Assembly (NCBI GenBank): GCA_022826645.1
Contig: JAJDUM010000053.1
Coordinates: forward strand, 17,052 to 81,051
From: Candidatus Poribacteria bacterium
Lineage (GTDB): Bacteria; Poribacteria; WGA-4E; PCPOR2b
Length of the DNA: 64,000 nucleotides
Reading direction: 5' to 3'
Numbering within the stretch: the first letter of the stretch is position 1; every line of letters starts with the position of its first letter. The translations under genes were made by a program, and so were the position numbers. Positions 35,017-41,803 of the stretch are shown in pieces. The notes under the pieces were generated by a model. It was not told the DNA's origin. It searched no databases and saw nothing but the letters and a program-made list of their open reading frames with translations.

Positions 35017-36750
35017 CTACATCTGCCAGCCCTGATGCCATTCGGAATCATGTCCAATCCCTTCTCGCGCCACAACGACATCAAGTAGATACGGTCGATT
35101 TTCTTTGGTGGTACAGTTAATCCCTCGCTTGAGTGCCGATTCCAACTCTGACGGATCGGTAACCCGTTCGCCATCTACACCCTGAGAGCGAGCAAGACCA
35201 GCGTAATCAATTGAGGGACCTCCAAGGAAAAGTCCGGGATATTTGCCCTCCTGCACCATCTGGCTGTCCGGCATCTCCCGCGCCCAATTTATCCGCACCA
35301 CCTGATAACTCTCGTTATTCGAAACAACTGTCAGCACAGGGGTCTTATACCGAGCCATCGACCAGAATCCCGCTGCACTATAGGTGAGCGAACCATCGCC
35401 GATGCTCAACACGACGGGCCTCTCGTCTCCGATTCCGATCTTTGCGCCGATCGCACCGCCGACCGCCCATCCGAGCGAGCCGCCACCGCCGCCGAACCGC
35501 CACATCTGTTCATGTCCAAACGGCAGCAGTGTTGTGCGAGCCGTTGGATTTTCGCCAATGATTATCGAGTCTTTTGGCAGGAGCGTTGCCATCTGTGCTT
35601 CTAACAGACTGGGGTGAATCACCTCGTCGTCCGCATGTTCCCGCACCACCGCCTCCTCGCGTTCAAGCAGACGTTTTGCGTAGGTTGAGACTTTGGCGCG
35701 CTGGTTCCGCCACAATTCAATGGTATCCGCCCCGTACAGGTTGGTGATCGCCTCACAAAGAAGGGGTAAAGTATCCTTTAGGTTACATTGGGCAGCCAGA
35801 TCGAGTGGGTAATGTCGTCCCATCAGCGTTGGGTTAGGACCAATCTGTATCACAGTCGGCTCCTCCGCACCCCCATGAAGCCCTCGGCAACCGACCATGA
35901 ACAGGAGATCGGGCTGCAGCCCTGTTACTTCAGAAAATTCCTTTTCCACGGGGTAGCCACCGCAGGACAACGGATGGTGCGTCGGGAAGTTAGCGTTGGT
36001 TTGCCGACTACTGAAAACCGGTGCGCCAATCAATTCCGCCAGCTGTATCGCTTCGGCTTGTGCGTTTTGGTTCCAGACATCATCGCCAAACATCAAGGCA
36101 GGGCAGCTACACTCGCCCAGTTTCCGTGCAATCGCTTCAATAGTTTGAGGGCGTGCCGCTCCCGGACCTTCAATCCGATAACCTGCGCCTTCTCCGATCT
36201 CCGCCTCAAGGCCCTCCTGCTGGAACAGATTCGCGTTGACCGAAATAAAAACAGGACCCGTGGGTGGGTTCGTCGCCTCCCGCATTGCTCTCGCTGTTGC
36301 GACCGTAAGCGCCTCCGGTTGATAGCTCACTTGATAGGCACAACGTGCCTCTTTGGTCACACCGCGCATCAACTCCGCCTGACTCAGGCCCGGAAAGGGT
36401 GTTAACCCTCGAAAATCCTGGACCTCCATTGTCCAATCTCCAGCGATGACAACTACCGCCGACCCCGCCATCTGGGCGTTGTAGAGCTGACCCGCCATCT
36501 GAAGCGAACCGCCGGTCACGTGGGCGATAGCCACCCCTACTTTGCCACTGGTACGATAGTACCCATCCGCCATGGCGGAAACTAGTCCCTCGTGCTTCGC
36601 CATAGCAATCCTCAAATCTCCGTCCTCCGCGACAGCTGCAAATAGTCCCGTTTCTGCCGAGCCAGGATTGGTGAAAAGATATTCGACGCCGCACTCCTTG
36701 AGCATTTTGGTTAGAATCATACCGCCTGTACCGCTAATCGTTTTTCGCAT
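35017..36750 (-). CDS. Thiamine-diphosphate-dependent enzyme (acetolactate synthase/benzoylformate decarboxylase-like)
   Basis: 577 residues, normal for the family. N-terminal PYR domain with catalytic Glu in AKHEGLVSAMADGYYR (about residue 54), a central domain, and C-terminal PP domain with the ThDP-binding GDGS...NN motif (SIGDGSLTYSAAGFWSMARYKTPVLTVVSNNES, about 445-478). The acetolactate synthase small subunit is not nearby, and the FAD-site signature of AHAS is not evident, so a 2-oxo-acid decarboxylase or carboligase is more likely than valine biosynthesis. It has a good promoter at 36806-36834. Confidence 0.82.
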   Translation of the reverse strand: MRKTISGTGGMILTKMLKECGVEYLFTNPGSAETGLFAAVAEDGDLRIAMAKHEGLVSAMADGYYRTSGKVGVAIAHVTGGSLQMAGQLYNAQMAGSAVVVIAGDWTMEVQDFRGLTPFPGLSQAELMRGVTKEARCAYQVSYQPEALTVATARAMREATNPPTGPVFISVNANLFQQEGLEAEIGEGAGYRIEGPGAARPQTIEAIARKLGECSCPALMFGDDVWNQNAQAEAIQLAELIGAPVFSSRQTNANFPTHHPLSCGGYPVEKEFSEVTGLQPDLLFMVGCRGLHGGAEEPTVIQIGPNPTLMGRHYPLDLAAQCNLKDTLPLLCEAITNLYGADTIELWRNQRAKVSTYAKRLLEREEAVVREHADDEVIHPSLLEAQMATLLPKDSIIIGENPTARTTLLPFGHEQMWRFGGGGGSLGWAVGGAIGAKIGIGDERPVVLSIGDGSLTYSAAGFWSMARYKTPVLTVVSNNESYQVVRINWAREMPDSQMVQEGKYPGLFLGGPSIDYAGLARSQGVDGERVTDPSELESALKRGINCTTKENRPYLLDVVVAREGIGHDSEWHQGWQM

Positions 36751-36805
36751 TGAGTCCTCCGGTATGTCTGAAAAATGGGTTTATGATTCGGTTCTGTTTT
36801 CGGGT

Positions 36806-36834
36806 ATAATAGCAAAGTCCCCCCAATTCTGCAA
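36806..36834 (-). promoter_or_regulatory. Sigma-70-like promoter for the ThDP enzyme gene
   Basis: Read on the minus strand: TTGCAG (36834-36829), 17-base spacer, TATTAT (36811-36806), about 55 bases before the start at 36750. Confidence 0.6.
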
Positions 36835-37000
36835 CGATAAAGTCGCACGTCTCATAGATGGCTCTTGAGGATAAAAAAGGGCGAGTAAATTTTTGTCTCT
36901 TTTCGCTATGACAATCGGTTATAATGGAAAAAGATCTATTATCGAATCCCAACCTTTTTGCTTGGGAGAACTTCCCCATTTGGTAAGGAGCGCATCAGAC

Positions 37001-37861
37001 ATGAAATTGATTCTCAGTAGAAAAGGATTCGATTCACAATCAGGAGGCTGTCCCAGTCCTATTTTCCCTGACGGTACGCTGTATTCTCTGCCAATACCTT
37101 ACGACCCGTCAGAAATCACCTATGGAGATCTTTGGCATGGCGACACGAATATTGGGGCGGTGGTTGCAAATCTCACCCACGACAGGTTTGGAGCCACGAC
37201 CCCTGCCCACTTAGACCCGGATATCAATCGCTCCGCTTTCTCGCCACGAAAAAAGGGTTGGCGACCCCTATTTGGTCAGTCAGGCGCAGCCCAAGGTCAT
37301 CTGTGCAACCAAGATGTAAAAGACAAGGATTTGTTCCTGTTTTTCGGAATCTTCCGAAAGGTTGAGAAAACTTCTGGAAGGTGGTGCTTTGTAAAAGGAA
37401 CGCAGCCAAAACACATCCTTTGGGGTTGGCTTCAGATTGGCGAAATTCGCAAGGTCGATGAAATACCAAAGGAGGCTCTTCCATGGGCGCGCTACCATCC
37501 ACACCTACATCCCTCACGGGGCAAACATCGCAGTAATACACTCTATATTGCGTCTGGGCAACTAGACTTAGGTGGTGGACCGATAGCACCGGGTGCGGGG
37601 TGTTTCCCAAAGTTTCACGAACGGTTGGTGTTGACAGATCCAGAAGGATCCGGGGTGACCGATTGGCGCTTACCTCGGTCTTTCTACCCTGATAACGGCA
37701 AGACCCGACTTACCTACCACCCTAAACTTGACCGCTGGAATCATAATGAGGAGTATGCCTACCTGCGAAGCGTTGGTCGGGGACAGGAATTTGTTTTAGA
37801 TCTCGATCAATATCCCGGTGTAACGGATTGGCTTGTGCAAACCATCTTTACCTGTGACTAG
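37001..37861 (+). CDS. Nmad3 (nucleotide modification associated domain 3) protein
   Basis: 286 residues from the ATG at 37001 (AAGGAG 11 bases upstream). The N-terminus MKLILSRKGFDSQSGGCPSP and the following IFPDGTLYSLPIP, together with DLFLFFGIFRKVEK, NTLYIASGQLD and WRLPRSFYP, match my recollection of Nmad3, a family that comparative genomics linked to modified-base systems of phages and bacteria. Its biochemical role is unknown to me. The gene stands alone: neighbours are a ThDP enzyme (divergent) and a MITE pair, with no other base-modification gene in sight. A TATAAT at 36920-36925 may be its -10 box. Possible acquisition by transfer. Confidence 0.75.
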   Translation: MKLILSRKGFDSQSGGCPSPIFPDGTLYSLPIPYDPSEITYGDLWHGDTNIGAVVANLTHDRFGATTPAHLDPDINRSAFSPRKKGWRPLFGQSGAAQGHLCNQDVKDKDLFLFFGIFRKVEKTSGRWCFVKGTQPKHILWGWLQIGEIRKVDEIPKEALPWARYHPHLHPSRGKHRSNTLYIASGQLDLGGGPIAPGAGCFPKFHERLVLTDPEGSGVTDWRLPRSFYPDNGKTRLTYHPKLDRWNHNEEYAYLRSVGRGQEFVLDLDQYPGVTDWLVQTIFTCD

Positions 37862-37870
37862 TACTGTGAC

Positions 37871-38036
37871 TAGTACTTCGTCAAATAAATTGTGACAAGC
37901 CACTCACCGCTCGGCTTGGATAGACATATCCAAGCCATAAATACCCGGACGATAGCGCAATGTGATAGGTATCTGTGTAGTGGATTTGTCAATCCACTAC
38001 GAGCAGGACCATTAGCATTTACTTGACAGTGTACTA
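37871..38036. repeat. MITE-like element, family C, copy 2
   Basis: 166 bp with terminal inverted repeats TAGTACTTCGTCA / TGACAGTGTACTA (10 of 13 paired). It shares CTCACCGCTCGGCTTGGATA, TATCCAAGCC and GTGGATTTGTCAATCCAC with copy 1. No ORF. Its right end touches a family D element. Confidence 0.75.
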
Positions 38037-38135
38037 GGGCGATTTAGTTTTCGTTTTTCTCCCTATCTGAGTAGAAAGTGAGGATCGAGAGGTCGGGATT
38101 CGGAGATCCCTCCTACAGGAGAACTAAATTTCCTT
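38037..38135. repeat. MITE-like element, family D, complete copy
   Basis: About 99 bp. The ends GGGCGATTTAGTTTTC and GAGAACTAAATTTCCTT are inverted repeats (about 13 of 17 paired). Inside is GTCGGGATTCGGAGATCCC followed by TCCTACAGG, the inverse of the partial copy at 16515-16562. It abuts the family C element with no spacer and ends 20 bases before the aldolase start. Confidence 0.7.
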
Positions 38136-38154
38136 AACCCAAATGAGGAGGAAT

Positions 38155-38937
38155 ATGAGAGACAGCAAAACACTAGAGAAAATCCGTCAAAACCGATGTG
38201 CACGTGTGTGTGGGTTGGGACACTACCTTCCATTTTTTGTGCGTTATGCCGCACATTTTGGCTACGATGTGATATGGTTGGACTTAGAGCACCGGGCGAT
38301 GACCGATCGTGAGGTCCAGAGCCTGTTGAGCCTGTGTTACCACAACGACATTGACTGCATGGTACGTCCACCTACCCAAGAACGGACGAGGCTGTATAGG
38401 TATTTTGAAGACGGTGCGACAGGTTTGATGATGCCGTTGGTTTCAGATGCGGAGGAGGCACAGCGTATTGTGACCGCTGTGAAATTTCCGCCGATAGGAA
38501 ACCGTGGCATGGACGGGGCCGGTCTGGATGGCGATTATGGCATTGAGGTGTGGCAACCCAACAGCACTTATACCGATGACGCCAATAGAGAGTCGTTCAT
38601 CGCGATTCAAATCGAGACACCGGAGGCGCTTGAGAATGTCGAAGAGATTGCGGCTGTGACGGGAGTGGATGCGCTTTTCGTCGGTCCGGGGGACCTCGGG
38701 CTACGCCTGAACCAAAGTGAAGGTGGCTCACAGATTAGCCTTGATGAAGCTATTGCTCAAGTTGCGGAAACAGCCAGAAGACAGGGTATCGCTTGGGGCA
38801 TTCCCGCCGGAACGCCTGAGTTGATTAAAAAGTACCGTGGAATGGGAGCGCAGTTACTAGCTTATGGCGGAGACTTCACACTCGCCGCTGTATTGGAGAG
38901 CAGTAGCCAAGACTTTAACGAAGCCTTGGGAGAGTGA
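38155..38937 (+). CDS. HpcH/HpaI-family aldolase (second homologue)
   Basis: 260 residues from the ATG at 38155; AGGAGG ends 3 bases before it, so the ATG at 38143 is an alternative. The full HpaI active site is present: His in LDLEHRA (about 46), Arg in VRPP, Glu in QIETPEA and Asp in VGPGDLG. Predicted reaction: retro-aldol cleavage of a 2-keto-3-deoxy sugar acid to pyruvate and an aldehyde, with a divalent metal. The Gfo/Idh/MocA gene starts 36 bases downstream with its own strong Shine-Dalgarno, so the two form a likely sugar-acid catabolic pair. Confidence 0.87.
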   Translation: MRDSKTLEKIRQNRCARVCGLGHYLPFFVRYAAHFGYDVIWLDLEHRAMTDREVQSLLSLCYHNDIDCMVRPPTQERTRLYRYFEDGATGLMMPLVSDAEEAQRIVTAVKFPPIGNRGMDGAGLDGDYGIEVWQPNSTYTDDANRESFIAIQIETPEALENVEEIAAVTGVDALFVGPGDLGLRLNQSEGGSQISLDEAIAQVAETARRQGIAWGIPAGTPELIKKYRGMGAQLLAYGGDFTLAAVLESSSQDFNEALGE

Positions 38938-38972
38938 TACCAAGTTTTGGCAACTGATACAAGGAGGCAATC

Positions 38973-40046
38973 ATGGCTATACTAACCATTCATGTGGGCT
39001 GCACCCATTTCGCCATTGGACGGCTTCAAGCCTTGGTCAATTGTGAGGGGTTGTCCCCCGTCGCTTGCGTGGACATTAATCTCGATGAAGCGCGAGAAGG
39101 AGTAGCATCGTTGGAGGGCGATGTGCCTGAAGGGCTTGGCGAGCATATTTACACCACGATCACCGAGGCACGAGAGCGACATGGTGCGGAAGCGTGCCTC
39201 ATCTACGCCTCGACGCCGGTGCACGCACAACTGGTCGTCGAAAGTCTGAATCTTGGGATGCATACGCTGTGTGTCAAACCGATTGCAACAACGTCGGAGG
39301 AGTTCCGAGAAATTATCAAGACGCACAATGCCCATCCGGATTTGATATTGGTACAAGGTCAAAATAAGCGCTGGAATCCCGCCGCCTCTAAGATGCGCGA
39401 ATGGCTTCGCGGGTCGGACGGTATCGGTGAAATGCTCGGTGGGGAATGTCGATTCTGGATCCGTCAAAATCTTTGGCGAGCGGATAATTCACGTTATCCG
39501 GACTCCTATGTTGAAGGGATCTTTTTCCACGCTGCCACAGCACATCAACTGGACCAACTCGTTGCAGCGAAAGGGCTCCCGAAATATGTGACAGCACGAA
39601 TTCATCAACGAGAAGACCGCGAGATTGCTCAGACCGGTGTTTGGGGAACGGCAGGTGCTCAGGCTTTACTGGAATACCCAAACGGCGCACCTTTCTGCTA
39701 TACGGGGACTAACGCCTCACATGCAAACCCATTCGGCTGGAGCGGTCATTGGACATTTCTTGGGGAAAATGGAGATATTCGACGGGATGCGGGGCATCTC
39801 CAACTTTTCCGTAAGGGCGAATGTGTTGAAGAACACCAACTTCAAGACCTCCATCCCGGACTCGTTGAAGATGATCGGCTTCAGTTCGATGCCTTTGCAG
39901 ACGCCATCTCCACCGGCAAGGATCGGGAGTGGTTACAGGAAAGCACGTTGGCGACATGGATATTGATGGAGGCGTGTATTGCGTCAGCGCGAAGTAGCAC
40001 TCGTGTTGATGTCCAATGCTTGAGGGCGGAGCTGATGGACATTTAG
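38973..40046 (+). CDS. Gfo/Idh/MocA-family oxidoreductase
   Basis: 357 residues, AAGGAGG 7 bases upstream. The N-terminal Rossmann part has VACVDINLDEA and LIYASTPVHAQLVVESLNLGMHTLCVKPIATTSEE; the usual EKP motif reads VKP, keeping the catalytic Lys but not the Glu. The C-terminal alpha/beta domain (about 125-330) carries GIFFHAATAHQLDQLV with the family His and Asp. The start lacks the canonical GxGxxG (it reads GCTHFAIG), so nucleotide binding may be altered. Probable NAD(P)-dependent sugar or inositol dehydrogenase, co-directional with the aldolase. Confidence 0.83.
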   Translation: MAILTIHVGCTHFAIGRLQALVNCEGLSPVACVDINLDEAREGVASLEGDVPEGLGEHIYTTITEARERHGAEACLIYASTPVHAQLVVESLNLGMHTLCVKPIATTSEEFREIIKTHNAHPDLILVQGQNKRWNPAASKMREWLRGSDGIGEMLGGECRFWIRQNLWRADNSRYPDSYVEGIFFHAATAHQLDQLVAAKGLPKYVTARIHQREDREIAQTGVWGTAGAQALLEYPNGAPFCYTGTNASHANPFGWSGHWTFLGENGDIRRDAGHLQLFRKGECVEEHQLQDLHPGLVEDDRLQFDAFADAISTGKDREWLQESTLATWILMEACIASARSSTRVDVQCLRAELMDI

Positions 40047-40071
40047 CCGTATTCAGGGAAAAACACACAAT

Positions 40072-41115
40072 TCAGGTTAGTGACACCGAGGCAAGGTAAA
40101 CGTTGGAACCGCTGTTATTCCCGGGCGGATATTCGTGGGACGAATAGTATGCGATAAGCGCTTGGTCATCGCTGACAGGGAGTACCCCACCGTAGCCGGT
40201 ATCTCCGCCACTGGGAAGTACCGTGTGTAGACGGATATCACCATCTTCATATAGGAAGACCCCAGTTCTGAGTTGGGTCTGGTCGTGGTGGCTGAACCTA
40301 TCGTTGAACCGATTTTCTGTGGCGCGAACACCTTCATTGGCGAAACTTCTGCCGGTGACGATAATACCCTCACCGACTCTAGCGACAGCGGATCCGTAGC
40401 AACGAGATTCGCGGGAAAGATAGCGTTCCCATCGGTCATAAGGCGGTTCTGAGGTGGAGAGCAATGCACAGTGCCCTCGTGCCCGTGTGATTGTTAATAG
40501 GCGCCCATCATTAAAGAAACAGAGGGAGGTTTCACTTGGTGAGGGTGTTCCAAAATGGATACCTGTTGTATCGTAGTATGCGGGACCATCGGATCCGTGT
40601 GCGATCTCCGTGACCCACTCCCATCCTTCGCCGTCCTCCGAAGTGAGCAGATCGACCGAATTGTGATTGCCGGGCGGTGCATGTCCGGTCGTATCACACG
40701 CTACATAATAGCGCCCACCAAATTCGGTTGGATGCCAGAAATCGTGATTCCTTAGAAAGCATCTCTTGGGTGCTGCCCAAGTTGCTCCGTCCTCGGTCCA
40801 TGTCACTACCTGCTGAGACGGGAAACCGAAGTCAGAATCCTCTGTGCTCTCATACTCCTTAACCCCATATAACAAGAGTTTGTTACCGACGGGGAGAAGG
40901 TTTGGATCGATTGTCTTCTTTCCAATGGCAATCTGGGACGTCCAATTTATTAGGTCCGTGGAAGCGCACACCCTGATTTGGGAATCCTCGGTGCCGTGAC
41001 CTGTTCCATCAACAAAACAGATGTAATACACCCCTCTCCACCGCACCATATTGCCCACATGCCAACCCCTGCCGTTACTATAAACCGTTCTTACCCAATT
41101 CACGTCTACTTTCAT
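40072..41115 (-). CDS. Sialidase/glycosidase-like beta-propeller protein
   Basis: 347 residues. Repeated Asp-box-like turns are visible: STDLINWTS (about 50), TEDGATWAAP (about 107) and SEDGEGWEWV (about 155), with strands such as VRWRGVYYICF and FGGRYYVACD, as in sialidase and GH43-like five- or six-bladed propellers. No signal peptide is seen, so it may act in the cytosol, or export may be by another route. No complete catalytic set (Arg triad, Tyr/Glu) could be assigned. It converges with the Gfo/Idh/MocA gene, 25 bases apart. Confidence 0.65.
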   Translation of the reverse strand: MKVDVNWVRTVYSNGRGWHVGNMVRWRGVYYICFVDGTGHGTEDSQIRVCASTDLINWTSQIAIGKKTIDPNLLPVGNKLLLYGVKEYESTEDSDFGFPSQQVVTWTEDGATWAAPKRCFLRNHDFWHPTEFGGRYYVACDTTGHAPPGNHNSVDLLTSEDGEGWEWVTEIAHGSDGPAYYDTTGIHFGTPSPSETSLCFFNDGRLLTITRARGHCALLSTSEPPYDRWERYLSRESRCYGSAVARVGEGIIVTGRSFANEGVRATENRFNDRFSHHDQTQLRTGVFLYEDGDIRLHTVLPSGGDTGYGGVLPVSDDQALIAYYSSHEYPPGNNSGSNVYLASVSLT

Positions 41116-41219
41116 GAAGAGTGTCTTTCTGCAATTGAAGTATGTTGATAGTCCATTGCTGTGAGATCAGCGGGTGATGTCATAACCGCTGTTATTGACA
41201 ACCTAAAGTTAAATCCTAT

Positions 41220-41248
41220 TTGACATATCCGATGTTTTCACATACAAT
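41220..41248 (+). promoter_or_regulatory. Strong sigma-70-like promoter for the selenoprotein gene
   Basis: TTGACA (41220-41225), 17-base spacer, TACAAT (41243-41248), 42 bases before the start codon. It is a near-consensus promoter. Confidence 0.75.
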
Positions 41249-41290
41249 GGGTAGGCACTCAATTAAGTTCTGAAAGGAGGTGTAACCCAA

Positions 41291-41674
41291 ATGCGTATAC
41301 TAAAACTCACACTAATTTGCTGCGTTGCAATTCTGCTTGCTATCGGCTGTGCTTCAGAGAAGGCGATGGAAAAGGCGGCTGAGACAGCGGAGCCAGCAAT
41401 GACAAAAGCCGAAACCGCTTCAAGCACCGATATGTCCGAAGCAGCTCCAGCGGCTTACGAACAGGTCACATTAGACGTTGATGGGCTGGCGTGAGGGAGC
41501 TGTGTAGCCAAAGTGCGGTCCGCACTTACAAACGTTCCTGGTGTGATTAGTGCCGATGTTTCCCAAGCAGATGGTACAGCCGTCGTTAAGCTGGAAAAAG
41601 GTAAAGCCACTGATGTCCAATTGGCTGATGCTGTCAAAAACGCAGGTTTTAGCGCAAAAACCGCAACAAATTAA
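41291..41674 (+). CDS. Predicted selenoprotein: HMA-domain lipoprotein with Sec in place of the first Cys of CxxC
   Basis: 127 residues if TGA at 41492-41494 (codon 68) is read as selenocysteine. Residues 1-20 are a lipoprotein signal peptide ending AIGC; residues 21-56 are an Ala/Glu-rich linker; residues 57-124 are a heavy-metal-associated domain of MerP/CopZ type. The motif reads VTLDVDGLA-Sec-GSCVAKVRSALTNVPGV, so the TGA falls exactly on the first metal-binding Cys. The frame continues intact for 59 codons to TAA, including the usual VVKLEKGKA and LADAVKNAGF blocks. A SECIS-like hairpin follows. AAAGGAGGTG lies 8 bases before the ATG. The likely role is periplasmic binding of a soft metal or redox chemistry. 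The alternative is a pseudogene with a TGC/TGT to TGA mutation. No sel genes are in this window. Confidence 0.82.
41511..41527 (+). promoter_or_regulatory. Bacterial SECIS-like hairpin
   Basis: AAGTGCG (41511-41517) pairs perfectly with CGCACTT (41521-41527) around a GTC loop. The loop begins 23 bases after the TGA, within the 16-37 base range I recall for bacterial SECIS elements, and its first base is G, as required. The upper part (TGCG-GTC-CGCA) resembles the E. coli fdhF element. No bulged U is seen in the stem. Confidence 0.75.
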
Positions 41675-41695
41675 CCGGTCCCTACGGTTAAATCG

Positions 41696-41738
41696 AGAAC
41701 GGAAGGTTTCGAATCAACGAACCGACACCTTCCGTTCT
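41696..41738. terminator. Hairpin terminator between convergent genes
   Basis: AGAACGGAAGGT (41696-41707) is the perfect reverse complement of ACCTTCCGTTCT (41727-41738), with a 19-base loop, 21 bases after the selenoprotein stop. A pyrimidine-rich stretch follows. It may serve both convergent genes. Confidence 0.6.
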
Positions 41739-41803
41739 TGCCCTTCCTTTTCCCGCCCATCACAACATCGTTCGGTGGTCCTTTGATAAGACCTGTCCTC
41801 ACA

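Noticed and set aside
34983..35174. 64-residue N-terminal extension of the TonB receptor
   Set aside because: A signal peptide with a perfect Shine-Dalgarno starts at 34982, and the extension overlaps the neighbouring gene.
35788..36405. 205-residue plus-strand frame opposite the ThDP enzyme
   Set aside because: It lies wholly within a well-supported gene on the other strand and has no domain or initiation signal.
41291..41494. Reading the 67-codon ORF as a complete small lipoprotein
   Set aside because: The TGA stops the HMA domain at its metal motif, and the following frame encodes the rest of the domain; truncation there would leave no folded domain.
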